Positions 27,182-36,088 of a DNA stretch of 64,000 nucleotides are shown in pieces. The stretch lies in the NCBI RefSeq assembly GCF_900129465.1, contig NZ_FSRA01000001.1, positions 2,234,482 to 2,298,481 on the forward strand, in the 5' to 3' direction. The notes below the pieces were generated by a model, which worked only from the letters and a program-made list of their open reading frames with translations, was not told the origin of the DNA and ran no database searches. The translations under genes and the position numbers were made by a program. The DNA is from Chitinophaga niabensis. Lineage in GTDB: Bacteria > Bacteroidota > Bacteroidia > Chitinophagales > Chitinophagaceae. The first letter of the stretch is position 1. The number at the start of each line of letters is the position of its first letter.

Positions 27182-28873
27182 TTAGTAACCGGGATTCTGT
27201 ACCAGGTATCCGGGAAGGTTCGAAGCAGCATCTATCGCCGTTAAAGGAATCGGGAAGATCCTCTTTTGCTTATCGGTGCTGGTCTTTTCCGTCCAGGTGC
27301 CTTCGTATTTACCAAAGCGTACCATGTCTGTACGGCGCTGGCTTTCCCAGTAGAATTCGAAACCTCTTTCACGGAACAACAGGTCCAGTGTAATGGAAGT
27401 TAAGGCAGGAGCTGGTGTAGAAGCTGTTCTGGAAGCCCTTACGGTGTTCACATCTGTAAGCGCAGTAGCAGCAGCATCACCTCTTCTCAGTTTAGCTTCT
27501 GCACGCATCAGGTAAATGTCCGCGAGGCGCAGGATAACGATATCATGCTCTCCGAAGTTCCTTCCGCTCACAGAGGTTTTGCTGAACTCATATTTAGAAA
27601 CCCTGAAACCGGTGTTGTAATCACTACCGGCAACGGTGAAGTCGCACTGCTCAGTGAACTCAACTGGTTTGGTGGGTTTGCTGCGGGTATCGTAGAATAA
27701 TTTACCTACTAACATTTTGCCACTGGTGCATTTCAGGAATACACCGTTCTTACGGATCAGGCCATATTGCTGGCCTCTTAAAATACCACGATTGATATTG
27801 AAAGCAGCTGCATCTACGCAGGAGTCCCCGGGATTGGTATAAATACCCAGGTTCTGTTTGTAAAAGCGGGGATCGGCAGCAGCAGGGTCGATAGGTGTAT
27901 AGGCATTCACCCAGCTACGGTAGAAATCAGAAGTGATACCAGGCCCGTCTGTACCGTTTGCACCGGTATAAGCAGGGATCGGGAACTGATCGCCGGAGAG
28001 GGAGAAGTAAGCCATACGGTTATGACCATTCAGGTCTGCACGCTGGTCCACTGCAAAGATCAGCTCTTTGTTAGTGTGGTTCGCATCATCAAACAGCGCA
28101 AAGTAGCTGGGAGATAAAACGAATTGTGGTGTAGCAATGATCTTATCGCAGTACTCCACTACTTTATCCATGTCTTCTTTTTTGAAGTCGAAAGTAGCAG
28201 CATAACGATCGCGGTAAACGGCGGCATTCAGGTGAAGGCGTGCCAGCAAACCCCAAACGGCGGCTTTGGTGATACGGCCGGGACCTGTAGTGTTATCCAG
28301 TACAGGCTCAATGGCCAGCAGCTCAGATTTGATGTACTCTACAGCGTCGTTGCCTCTTAAAACAGTAGAGGTTACCTTGGGATCTTCTTTCTTAAATACC
28401 ACACCAAAAAGGTCCAGTGTAAGCATGGAGTAGTAAGCTTTCATACCTCTTGCTTCTGCCAGGAACAAAGCGGCACTCGCATCTTTGTTAGTGGCCAGTA
28501 CTTCAATAGCAGATACCGCCCTTGATTGTGCCTGCGTGATATTGTTCCAGGTATTCCGCACGTTCACATCAGAACTCACGTTTTCATGTTTGTGCAGTTG
28601 CAGGTAGATACCGTTATCACCCCAGTCTGTACCACCACGGTAAGGCAGGATCGCCTCATCTGTAGAGATCTCCTGCAGGGCAAAATAGTTAGTATGCAAC
28701 CAGATATCCGGGAGCCTTGCATAAACAGGGGCAATAGCGCCCTCTGCAATTTGTTTATCGGTAAGTCCTGTTACGGACGATTCATCCAGAACGTTCTCAT
28801 CCAGTTTTGCACAACCAGCCATCATTGTAATACCTGCACAAGTGGCCAGCAGCAATAATTTCGTCTTTTTCAT
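27182..28873 (-). CDS. SusD/RagB-family outer membrane lipoprotein
   Basis: 563 residues. Lipoprotein signal with lipobox MMAGC. Family signatures include 'SVTGLTDKQIAEGAIAPVYARL' near the N-terminus, 'AEARGMKAYYSMLTLDLFG', 'ADIYLMRAEAKLRRGDAAATALTDVNTVRASR' and the C-terminal 'LLFRERGFEFYWESQRRTDMVRFGKYEGTWTEK'. It should bind glycans at the cell surface and cap the SusC transporter encoded 11 nt upstream in the same operon. Full length for the family. Confidence 0.95.
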   Translation of the reverse strand: MKKTKLLLLATCAGITMMAGCAKLDENVLDESSVTGLTDKQIAEGAIAPVYARLPDIWLHTNYFALQEISTDEAILPYRGGTDWGDNGIYLQLHKHENVSSDVNVRNTWNNITQAQSRAVSAIEVLATNKDASAALFLAEARGMKAYYSMLTLDLFGVVFKKEDPKVTSTVLRGNDAVEYIKSELLAIEPVLDNTTGPGRITKAAVWGLLARLHLNAAVYRDRYAATFDFKKEDMDKVVEYCDKIIATPQFVLSPSYFALFDDANHTNKELIFAVDQRADLNGHNRMAYFSLSGDQFPIPAYTGANGTDGPGITSDFYRSWVNAYTPIDPAAADPRFYKQNLGIYTNPGDSCVDAAAFNINRGILRGQQYGLIRKNGVFLKCTSGKMLVGKLFYDTRSKPTKPVEFTEQCDFTVAGSDYNTGFRVSKYEFSKTSVSGRNFGEHDIVILRLADIYLMRAEAKLRRGDAAATALTDVNTVRASRTASTPAPALTSITLDLLFRERGFEFYWESQRRTDMVRFGKYEGTWTEKTSTDKQKRIFPIPLTAIDAASNLPGYLVQNPGY

Positions 28874-28884
28874 ATACTGAAATA

Positions 28885-31800
28885 TTAAAATGAAGCATTT
28901 AAACTAACAATAAAAGATCTCGCTTTAGGATAACTCAGGTAATCCATTCCATAGGAAGTGAAACCATCAATATTCCTGTCTAAGTTCACCTCAGGATCGT
29001 AACCATCGTATTTGGTGATCACAAAAAGGTTCTGACCTGTTGCAGACAAGCGGATGGTTGGTACCCATTTGCTGATACCCAGTGCAGTGGTATTAAAGTT
29101 ATACCCGATTGCCAGGTTGTTCAGGCGAAGGAAAGCACCATCTTTCAGGTACCTTGTACTAACAGGTGCAGAGTTGTTGATGGACTCCTGCGGGAAAGCG
29201 AGTGCTTCTTTGGTAACGTTTACGTTTTTAGATAATCTCAGTTTATAGAAGTTAGCATTAGCGGTATTGTCGTATACCTTATTGCCGGATACACCGTTGA
29301 AATTCGCTACGAGGTCCAGGCCTCTCCAGGCAAAGTTCACATAGAAGCTATACAGTTTGTCAGGGATGGCAACACCTGCATATACCCTGTCCTTATCTGT
29401 TACTACACCATCCTTGTCTTTATCCAGGAAAGTGCTGATACCGTTGGCATCAAATCCTGTAAATTCTTTCAGGAAGTAAGTACCCACCGGCTGACCATTA
29501 ATGTAACCGTTAACTGTAGCAGAGGTAAGACCAGCACCTTGTGCAGAACCTGATGCTATGATAGAATAAGGGGAACCGTTCACTTTATTCTTAATATAGG
29601 AGAAGTTACCACCGATACCAAATGTGATATCCTTGGTTAATTTTTTGGTATAAGCCAGGTCTACTTCAATCCCTTTATTGGTCACCGTCATGTTCGGTAT
29701 ATTGGCCCATAAGGTGGTAGCCGGTTGTACCGGATCAGTAGGAGGCACTTTCAATAAGATATTGCTGGATACTTTATTGAACACATCGATAGAACCTGTG
29801 AGGTCACCATTCAGGATACCGAAGTCCAGGCCGATGTTTGTTTGCTTGGATTTCTCCCATTGCAGATCCGGGTTGGCCAGTCTCACGAAAACAGAACCAG
29901 CAGGATATGCGCCGGTTGGGTACAGCGGGTAACTGTTAGCAGCTGTAACTTCTGTACGGAAGAGTGGCTGGGTACTTTTCGGATCAATTTCCTGGTTACC
30001 TGTTTCACCATAACCACCTCTCAGTTTTAAATTACTGAAGGGTGAGTTCTTCATGAATTCCTCTTCTGAGATCCTCCATCCTAAAGAGAAAGATGGGAAA
30101 TATCCGTACCTGTTGTTGGAACCGAACTTAGAGGAACCATCCGCCCGGAAGTTCACGGTTACCAGGTATCTGTCGTCAAATGAATAGTTGACCCTTCCAA
30201 AATAAGAATTCAGTTTATTCTCTGTAGCGCCGCTGTTAGGCCTGTTATTAGCCAGCGTTAACTCCTGCCCCTGATTTGGATTGTAGATAGGGTCCAATGG
30301 GGAGATCGGGAATTTATTGATGCTGGAAGACCTTGACTGAATAAAGAATTTCTGAAAAGACTGACCTGCCAACACAGAGAAGTTATGTGCTTTCTTGCTA
30401 AAAGTATAGGTCAGGTAGTTTTCATACAAGATATTCCTGTTCACAAAATTATAGGTCTCCAGTCTGCCATCCCGTTGAGGAACAGCATTTGGTTTATTCA
30501 CAAAATCCTGGGTAGCAGTAGAATTATCTATGCCCAGCGTGAATTTATAGATCAACCCTTTGATGATCCTGATAGAAGGGCTGATGCTACCGGTTACCCT
30601 GTTAGTTACAACCTGCTCCCTGTCCAGATCAAAGTTCAGCAATGGGTTGCTCATATTATCATATGCAGCAGCACTGCCATCTGCCTTATAAGCAGGATAA
30701 GTGGGGTTGTTGCTGATCGCCTCTCCTATTCCGAGTGGCGGACGTACCTGTTTTGTGTTGGCAACACCGAGGTTCACATCTATGATCAATGCATCGTCCA
30801 GGAATTTCTGTGTAGCATTGAAGCGTCCGTTATAACGGTCTAACTGGCTGCGTTTGATAACACCCTGCTGAGACTGCACACCAAAAGATGCATAATAAGT
30901 GAGCTTATCTGCGCCACCGCTCAATGCGAGGTTATGCGTTTGTGTGATAGCTGTTCTGCTGATCACATCCTGCCAGTCTGTATTACCACCTTTATCATCC
31001 AGTGCGGAACCTCCCAGTTTCGGTACCTCTGTACGGAATTCATCGGCTGTGAGCACAGGCAGTTTTCTTGCCATCTTTGAGAAACCAAGGCTGGAATTGA
31101 GGGACAATGTAGAGGAACCTGCTTTACCTTTTTTGGTAGTGATGATGATCACACCATTGGCACCTCTTGTACCATAGATAGCAGTAGCAGATGCATCTTT
31201 CAATACATCGATGGATTCAATATCCTGCGGATTGATCGTATTTAACGGATCACCACCACCGCCAGTTCCGGAGTTATCCAGCGGCAACCCGTCAATTACA
31301 AAGAGAGGTGTGTTACCGCCACGCACGCCACCGGCGCCGCGGATGGTGATACCCAATCTCTGACCGGGTTCACCACTCGCCGTTGTAACGTTCACACCTG
31401 CCACTTTACCCTGCAGTAATTCCTGCGGGTTGTTGATAATACCTTTGTTGAAGGATTCGCTCTTCAACGTTTTAACTGCTCCGGTAACGTCCTTTTTGTT
31501 TTGTGTACCATAACCTACTACCACTACCTGTGTAAGATCTGTAGCGGCAGAATGTAATAAGATCTCGATATTAGACCGGTCTCTGATAAGCACCTCCTGG
31601 GTAACATACCCGATGAAACTAACTACCAGCGCGGGAGTTTTGTCAGGAACCGAGAGGGAAAAAGCTCCTTTAACATCAGTGCTGGTGGTCTTGGAGTATC
31701 CTTTCACTCCAATGGTTGCGCCAACCAACGGTTCGCCTGTTGCGGCATCTTTCACTGTTCCTGTAATTGTTTGGTCGAAGGGGGCTTTGCTCTTTTCTAC

Positions 31801-31911
31801 AGGCGTGGTTGCGGCCGCCCGGGCATTCCCTTGCATGAAGAAGCAACTACAGCAAACCAGTGAGGCGAACACCAATTGCAAGTTGCACTTAGGTACGTAA
31901 ATTTTGTTCAT
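28885..31911 (-). CDS. SusC/RagA-type TonB-dependent outer membrane transporter
   Basis: About 1008 residues from the ATG at 31911 (MNKIYVPKCN), which places a signal peptide ending in NARA; the ATG at 31920 is also possible. A carboxypeptidase-regulatory-like domain ('ITGTVKDAATGEPLVGATIGVKG') precedes the TonB-box-like 'TQVVVVGYGTQNKKDVTGAV', the plug with 'NTPLFVIDGLPLDN', 'INPQDIESIDVLKDASATAIYGTRGANGVIIITTKKGK', and a long barrel ending in an aromatic residue (NASF). It imports a glycan together with the SusD lipoprotein encoded immediately downstream. The nearest enzyme genes are GH97 and GH127, on the far side of the intergenic region. Confidence 0.96.
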   Translation of the reverse strand: MNKIYVPKCNLQLVFASLVCCSCFFMQGNARAAATTPVEKSKAPFDQTITGTVKDAATGEPLVGATIGVKGYSKTTSTDVKGAFSLSVPDKTPALVVSFIGYVTQEVLIRDRSNIEILLHSAATDLTQVVVVGYGTQNKKDVTGAVKTLKSESFNKGIINNPQELLQGKVAGVNVTTASGEPGQRLGITIRGAGGVRGGNTPLFVIDGLPLDNSGTGGGGDPLNTINPQDIESIDVLKDASATAIYGTRGANGVIIITTKKGKAGSSTLSLNSSLGFSKMARKLPVLTADEFRTEVPKLGGSALDDKGGNTDWQDVISRTAITQTHNLALSGGADKLTYYASFGVQSQQGVIKRSQLDRYNGRFNATQKFLDDALIIDVNLGVANTKQVRPPLGIGEAISNNPTYPAYKADGSAAAYDNMSNPLLNFDLDREQVVTNRVTGSISPSIRIIKGLIYKFTLGIDNSTATQDFVNKPNAVPQRDGRLETYNFVNRNILYENYLTYTFSKKAHNFSVLAGQSFQKFFIQSRSSSINKFPISPLDPIYNPNQGQELTLANNRPNSGATENKLNSYFGRVNYSFDDRYLVTVNFRADGSSKFGSNNRYGYFPSFSLGWRISEEEFMKNSPFSNLKLRGGYGETGNQEIDPKSTQPLFRTEVTAANSYPLYPTGAYPAGSVFVRLANPDLQWEKSKQTNIGLDFGILNGDLTGSIDVFNKVSSNILLKVPPTDPVQPATTLWANIPNMTVTNKGIEVDLAYTKKLTKDITFGIGGNFSYIKNKVNGSPYSIIASGSAQGAGLTSATVNGYINGQPVGTYFLKEFTGFDANGISTFLDKDKDGVVTDKDRVYAGVAIPDKLYSFYVNFAWRGLDLVANFNGVSGNKVYDNTANANFYKLRLSKNVNVTKEALAFPQESINNSAPVSTRYLKDGAFLRLNNLAIGYNFNTTALGISKWVPTIRLSATGQNLFVITKYDGYDPEVNLDRNIDGFTSYGMDYLSYPKARSFIVSLNASF

Positions 31912-32214
31912 GGAAAGCAATTGAGTTTTTGGTTACGTAATAACGGGACAAAGGAAACAACCCTATGTTACCGGATTGTTACGTGGAATTTTTGGTTGTA
32001 TCAGTTTTTGGTTGATGGCTAGCGAATTACGGGGTCAATTTAGACGATTTTAATTACATGGCTGGGGAATTCTACGAAAACGGTTTAGTAACCGATGGGC
32101 CTGCGTTTACTCAAAAACACACTTTTTTAAGTGTGTTAAAAAGTTAACACAGACTTCACATCGGATTACGATATACTATCAACAAATAAGGAGTTCTATT
32201 TGTTTAAAGCGTAC
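31912..32214. other. 303-bp intergenic region upstream of the SusC gene
   Basis: No ORF or RNA gene is recognised here. The region is A+T-rich and holds the SusC promoter on the minus strand, for which I see no clear TAnnTTTG box, and the hairpin at 32116-32137. The rest shows no structure I can name. Confidence 0.6.
32116..32137 (-). terminator. Perfect hairpin downstream of the lipoprotein gene
   Basis: AACACACTT (32116-32124) and AAGTGTGTT (32129-32137) form a 9-bp perfect stem with a 4-nt loop. On the minus strand it is followed by TTT and lies about 80 nt after the stop of the gene at 32215, so it may end that transcript before the SusC gene. Confidence 0.55.
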
Positions 32215-32682
32215 TTAGTACACTAAGTTTAAGAAGGTTTCATTCACTTTTGTAAGACCACTCATACCACCCGCCTGGTAAACAATTTTGTACTTACCGG
32301 GTGCAGTGAGCTGGTATCCTTTTAAGAGATCTATTTCAACAGATACACTGTCTCCCGCAGGTACTTTAATATAAGCTTCTTCCGGCGGCGGCATGATCCT
32401 TTTTGCCATGGCACCACGGTATTGTACATGGGCACCGCTGGTATCCGTGATGTCCAGGAACATGGCCATGAAACCTTCAAACGGTGTATGCCATTTGCAG
32501 AACTTCAGTTCTTTGGAAGCAGGATTCCTTACAGTGAATTTTAAAGGAACGGGGTTACCGGCCTTTACGGTTTCCGGAACGGATATTTCCGTGATAAGTT
32601 CATTGCCGGTTGCAGTATTCTTTTGCATGTTTCCACAAGCCGCGAATGTAAAGCAGGTGATCAGTACTAAAAGGTTCTTCAT
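32215..32682 (-). CDS. Lipoprotein resembling the N-terminal domain of M35-type metallopeptidases
   Basis: 155 residues with lipobox FAAC. The mature part is a single Ig-like beta domain: 'ITEISVPETVKAGNPVPLKFTVRNPASKELKFCKWHTPFEG...VQYRGAMAKRIMPPPEEAYIKVPAGDSVSVEIDLLKGYQLTAPGKYKIVYQ'. From memory this pattern ('YRGPM.KR..P..EDY..L..G.S') matches the domain in front of deuterolysin-like M35 peptidases. No zinc protease domain follows, so a binding or inhibitory role is possible. A -7 box TAATTTTG (minus strand, 32703-32710) lies 20 nt upstream of the ATG with a TTG 22 nt further up. Confidence 0.75.
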   Translation of the reverse strand: MKNLLVLITCFTFAACGNMQKNTATGNELITEISVPETVKAGNPVPLKFTVRNPASKELKFCKWHTPFEGFMAMFLDITDTSGAHVQYRGAMAKRIMPPPEEAYIKVPAGDSVSVEIDLLKGYQLTAPGKYKIVYQAGGMSGLTKVNETFLNLVY

Positions 32683-32790
32683 TTTGTCTGTTTAAATTGC
32701 TGCAAAATTAGGATTCCTTTCCTTACAACATCCAATCCATTCATGATCCTGACATAAAAAACAATGAAATAAGCATTATCTTTATTCTCT

Positions 32791-33297
32791 ATGAGACCCT
32801 TATACCTGTTACTCCTGCTATTTATTTCCTGCAAAGCAACGCCTGTTAAAAAGAAATATACAGGCCCCTGCAAGCCTTTTACGGTAGAAGAACTGACATC
32901 CTGCAGACTGCGTTATAATGCGGAATTTATTATGGTGCTGGATTGTTCGTTCTATAAGGAGAAAGAAGATTTCGAAAAACGTTTCCTCCCTTCTCCGGAT
33001 ATTGATTTTTCCAGCTATGCAGTGGGGGCTATCCTCCTGGACAATAAAGTAGCAGTACTGGAGCATGGCAAACCTGCTTTGCATGATATTAATCTGACCT
33101 TGAAGATAGACAGCAGTTATATGAAGAACTGCGAAATGAACCTGCTGTTTACCGCTAACCGATGGGAGGATTCGATCCCTCCGGATGGATATAAAAAGAA
33201 GTTCTTCCTTTTCAAGGTGCCGAAAGATTCGGGTATTGTAAAAGTGAATATCATCAGTTCAACGAAAACGGCGTCCTGGTCTTTTAAGATGGATTAG
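32791..33297 (+). CDS. Putative lipoprotein of unknown function
   Basis: 168 residues. A short hydrophobic N-terminus with cysteine (LLLLLFISC) looks like a lipoprotein signal. The mature protein contains 'LTSCRLRYNAEFIMVLDCSFYKEKEDFEKRF' and several strands but matches no family I know. It is divergent from the M35-domain-like lipoprotein gene. A near-consensus -7 box TATCTTTA (32777-32784) sits 6 nt before the ATG. Probably real given length and codon usage, but function is unknown. Confidence 0.65.
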   Translation: MRPLYLLLLLFISCKATPVKKKYTGPCKPFTVEELTSCRLRYNAEFIMVLDCSFYKEKEDFEKRFLPSPDIDFSSYAVGAILLDNKVAVLEHGKPALHDINLTLKIDSSYMKNCEMNLLFTANRWEDSIPPDGYKKKFFLFKVPKDSGIVKVNIISSTKTASWSFKMD

Positions 33298-33305
33298 CGC
33301 GGGCT

Positions 33306-33336
33306 GGGAACCTTCCCGCAAAATGGGAATGTTCCC
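33306..33336 (+). promoter_or_regulatory. Two tandem palindromes upstream of the GH97 gene
   Basis: GGGAACCTTCCC (33306-33317) and GGGAATGTTCCC (33325-33336) are two perfect GGGAA-N2-TTCCC palindromes whose centres are 19 nt apart. They lie 60-95 nt before the GH97 start codon and look like a paired operator for a dimeric regulator. Confidence 0.5.
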
Positions 33337-33399
33337 TATTCATTTATGGGGCTTCCCCTGTACGCTTTTTTAAGCCGGTACAATTAATTTGGCTGTACA

Positions 33400-35139
33400 A
33401 TGGCCAGATTCCACGTAATTCATATGATCTTCTGCCTGTTACTCCTGCAGGCACATGCACAATCTCTCCGCTTAACGGACCCTTCCGGCTCAACCGCCGT
33501 ATCCTTATCGGGCAATACCTATAGCGTAAGTGCGGGTAAACGGATGATCCTTGAACCCTCCATGCTGGACGTAAAAGCGCATAGGGTTTCAAGGCAATAT
33601 GTAAGTGGTAATTCCCGGGTGTATGAAATAGATTCCCTGCTGGAATTCCGGTTGTTCAAAGATGGTTGTGCTTTCCGTTATAAGGTTCCGGGCAACTGGA
33701 CAATACAGCAAGAACTTACCTCTTTTGTGATACCCGCCGCTTCGAGGGTATGGTTCTTTGAAAGGAACAGCGACTGGAAATTAAAATCCTATGCGGGATG
33801 GTGGACGCATACTGCTGTTGACAGTCTTCCTGTGATCTCCCCTACCGGCCCTATCCAGGGCAAACCGCTGGTGATACAGCTGGCGGATAAAAGTTATATG
33901 GTGATCACGGAAGCGGCCTTATATAATTACAGCGGCATGCGGCTGGAAGCTGTTGGCAACAGAACAGTGCGGGTGAACTTTACGGAAAAGAGCTTTGATG
34001 TACAGGGCGGGCAGTATACGCCCTGGAGGGTGATCCTTCATGCAGCTGATCTGAACAGCCTGGTGAACAATGGTGTGATAGCGGCATTGAATCCTTCGCC
34101 GGATAAAACATTATTTAAAGATCTTTCCTATATACAACCCGGTAAAGCGGTTTGGAGCTGGATCACGCGTAAGGAGCATTACATGCAGCCATCGGAAGAA
34201 AAACGTTTTATTGATGCAGCGGCTCAGCTTCAATTCAATTATACTTTATTAGACGACGGATGGGAAACTGCATGGCCTGATAAATGGGAGCAGCTGAAGG
34301 AGATCTGTACCTATGCCGCTGCGAGGAAAGTGAAAGTATGGATATGGAAGGATTCCAAATGGCTGAGGGAACCTAAGCAACGGGATGCGTTCCTGGACAG
34401 TGTTGTACGCTTCGGTGCCGTGGGTGTTAAAACAGACTTCATGAACAGTGAAGCAAAGGAGCTGGTTGATTTTGAGATAGGTTTCCTCAAAGCCTGTGCG
34501 GCGCGTAAACTGATGGTGAATTTTCATGGATGCCATGCGCCTACTGGTGAAAGTGTGACCTATCCTAATGAAATGACGCGGGAAGGGATCAGGGGAATGG
34601 AGTTGAATATCATGAAGGAGCCGATCCCTGCCTGGCATAATGCGGCCTTGCCTTTTACGCGTTTCCTGGTTGGGCATGGGGATTATACGCCGGGGTTCTT
34701 TTCCAACAAAGGGCCTACTACGTATACGCATCAGCTGGCTTTAATGTACCTCTTCAATTCCCCGTTTCAATGTATGGCAGAAAACCCTGTGACCATTGTA
34801 AATGATCCTTTGTATGCGCCTGTTATTCCTTTACTGCAAACATTGCCGGTGACCTGGGATGAAACGATCGTGTTGCCGGGGAGTGAGATCGGTTCTCTTG
34901 CGGCTTTTGCGAAAAGGAAGGGGAAGGTGTGGTATGTGGCTGTTATTAATGGGACTGCGCAGCCGAAGGAGCTTGTGTTGCGGTTTGATTTTTTGAAGCG
35001 GGGAAAGCAGTATAAGGCGCTTATAATTACAGACGGGGAGCATGGGTTTAAGCAGCAGGAAGAGGGAATTCATGGTACTAAAAAATACATATTGCCTGCA
35101 ACCGGCGGGTTGGTATTGCAAATAAAAGAGAAAAGCTGA
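33400..35139 (+). CDS. Glycoside hydrolase family 97 protein
   Basis: 579 residues with a signal peptide ending in QAHAQ. An N-terminal beta-supersandwich is followed by a (beta/alpha)8 barrel with the family signatures 'WSWITRKEHYMQPSEEKRFIDAAAQLQFNYTLLDDGWE', 'GVKTDFMNSE' (D346, in the position of the nucleophile of the retaining GH97 alpha-galactosidase group) and 'NFHGCHAPTGESVTYPNEMTREGIRGMELN'. A Ca2+ site is expected. It is at the short end for GH97 (usually 620-700). Substrate likely an alpha-linked galactoside or glucoside; retaining mechanism is inferred from the aspartate alone. Confidence 0.9.
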   Translation: MARFHVIHMIFCLLLLQAHAQSLRLTDPSGSTAVSLSGNTYSVSAGKRMILEPSMLDVKAHRVSRQYVSGNSRVYEIDSLLEFRLFKDGCAFRYKVPGNWTIQQELTSFVIPAASRVWFFERNSDWKLKSYAGWWTHTAVDSLPVISPTGPIQGKPLVIQLADKSYMVITEAALYNYSGMRLEAVGNRTVRVNFTEKSFDVQGGQYTPWRVILHAADLNSLVNNGVIAALNPSPDKTLFKDLSYIQPGKAVWSWITRKEHYMQPSEEKRFIDAAAQLQFNYTLLDDGWETAWPDKWEQLKEICTYAAARKVKVWIWKDSKWLREPKQRDAFLDSVVRFGAVGVKTDFMNSEAKELVDFEIGFLKACAARKLMVNFHGCHAPTGESVTYPNEMTREGIRGMELNIMKEPIPAWHNAALPFTRFLVGHGDYTPGFFSNKGPTTYTHQLALMYLFNSPFQCMAENPVTIVNDPLYAPVIPLLQTLPVTWDETIVLPGSEIGSLAAFAKRKGKVWYVAVINGTAQPKELVLRFDFLKRGKQYKALIITDGEHGFKQQEEGIHGTKKYILPATGGLVLQIKEKS

Positions 35140-35241
35140 GGGTGGTTTTGCAGCAACCTTGCCGCGCAGCAGCAGGCGGAGGTTTTTAATTTTTGCGGAA
35201 GGGTGAAAGTTTTCTTTTTTTAGTTTTCCTGAATGGATTAA

Positions 35242-35287
35242 AAGAAGCTGCCTCATTGCAATTGTGAAACAGCTTCTTCTTTTTTTA
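35242..35287 (+). terminator. Terminator after the GH97 gene
   Basis: AAGAAGCTG (35242-35250) pairs with CAGCTTCTT (35270-35278), followed by CTTTTTTT. The loop shares GCTGCCTCA...ACAGC with the hairpin at 35941, so the two look like members of one repeated terminator family. Confidence 0.8.
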
Positions 35288-35848
35288 ATCTTTTAATCCG
35301 AGATACACTTGTACCGCAGCATAGTCTGACCAGTTTACCGGAGATGCTGATCTTGCTGTTACATCGCCGGGCACGATCATGTAACGGTATTGCTGATACT
35401 TCTTGCCATTGGCAGAAACGGTACCCACGTCCGCATTAGAATACAACTGGATCTTTTGCGTGTAAGCCATCACCGAGATGTAAAGACCCGAAATAGCGTT
35501 ATAAGGCAACGGATAAATTTCAGGATCACTTGCATCGTTCGTGTTGACGTATACTTTTACATCTGCCTTACTCAACAGCGCCAGGGTAAGTTTAGGTGCA
35601 TCAATAGTGGTATAGAAGCCCACCGTATCAATGGTACCGTTTGCAAGGTGGATCGTATCAGCCTTAAACGACACATCCAGCCACGCGGAATAGATCACAG
35701 AGCCTGATCCGGCATCACCTTTGGGGCCAACAGGGCCAGCAGGGCCTTCAGGACCGGCAGCGCCTTCCTTGCCGCAGGATATCATGAACATAACAAAAAA
35801 GAGACCTGACAACAGGGCTAATGGAGAAATAAAATGGTGTCTTTTCAT
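35285..35848 (-). CDS. Lipoprotein with short collagen-like repeat
   Basis: About 187 residues from the ATG at 35848, which begins a lipoprotein signal ending in FMISC. Directly after the lipidated cysteine comes a collagen-like Gly-X-Y stretch (GAAGPEGPAGPVGPKGDAG), then a globular domain of about 150 residues rich in strands ('VIYSAWLDVSFKADTIHLANGTIDTVGFYTTIDAPKLTLALLSKADVKVYVN'). This collagen-repeat-plus-beta-domain layout recurs in exported proteins of Bacteroidota; function is unknown, possibly surface display. It is monocistronic and is flanked by two similar hairpins. Confidence 0.8.
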   Translation of the reverse strand: MKRHHFISPLALLSGLFFVMFMISCGKEGAAGPEGPAGPVGPKGDAGSGSVIYSAWLDVSFKADTIHLANGTIDTVGFYTTIDAPKLTLALLSKADVKVYVNTNDASDPEIYPLPYNAISGLYISVMAYTQKIQLYSNADVGTVSANGKKYQQYRYMIVPGDVTARSASPVNWSDYAAVQVYLGLKD

Positions 35849-35940
35849 ATTTGATCTAGTGTTAGTGGTATGAATGGTTAAGGATTTCACACCTGATTCA
35901 TATTTAGGGTTACCAAAGTACAAATTGATACTGGTAAAGA

Positions 35941-35976
35941 AAAGAGGCTGCCTCAATTACTTTTGACAGCCTCTTT
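35941..35976. terminator. Perfect 10-bp hairpin between two lipoprotein genes
   Basis: AAAGAGGCTG (35941-35950) and CAGCCTCTTT (35967-35976) pair perfectly around a 16-nt loop. It resembles the GAGGCTG...CAGCCTC hairpins found repeatedly in Bacteroidota intergenic DNA. It lies upstream of the collagen-like gene; strand of action is unclear. Confidence 0.65.
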
Positions 35977-36022
35977 AAGGTGGCATAACAGGTTATCTCG
36001 CAAAGCCCGGAGGGTAACTCTT

Positions 36023-36065
36023 TAAAAAAGCAATCCCCCGGGTTTTAAGCCGGGGGATGTTTTTC
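36023..36065 (-). terminator. Strong terminator after the lipoprotein gene at 36089
   Basis: ATCCCCCGG (36033-36041) pairs with CCGGGGGAT (36050-36058). On the minus strand the stem is followed by TGCTTTTTT; on the plus strand by GTTTTT, so it could act both ways. It lies about 30 nt after the stop at 36089. Confidence 0.85.
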
Positions 36066-36088
36066 TCCATTTGCAATACAGCATCCGA

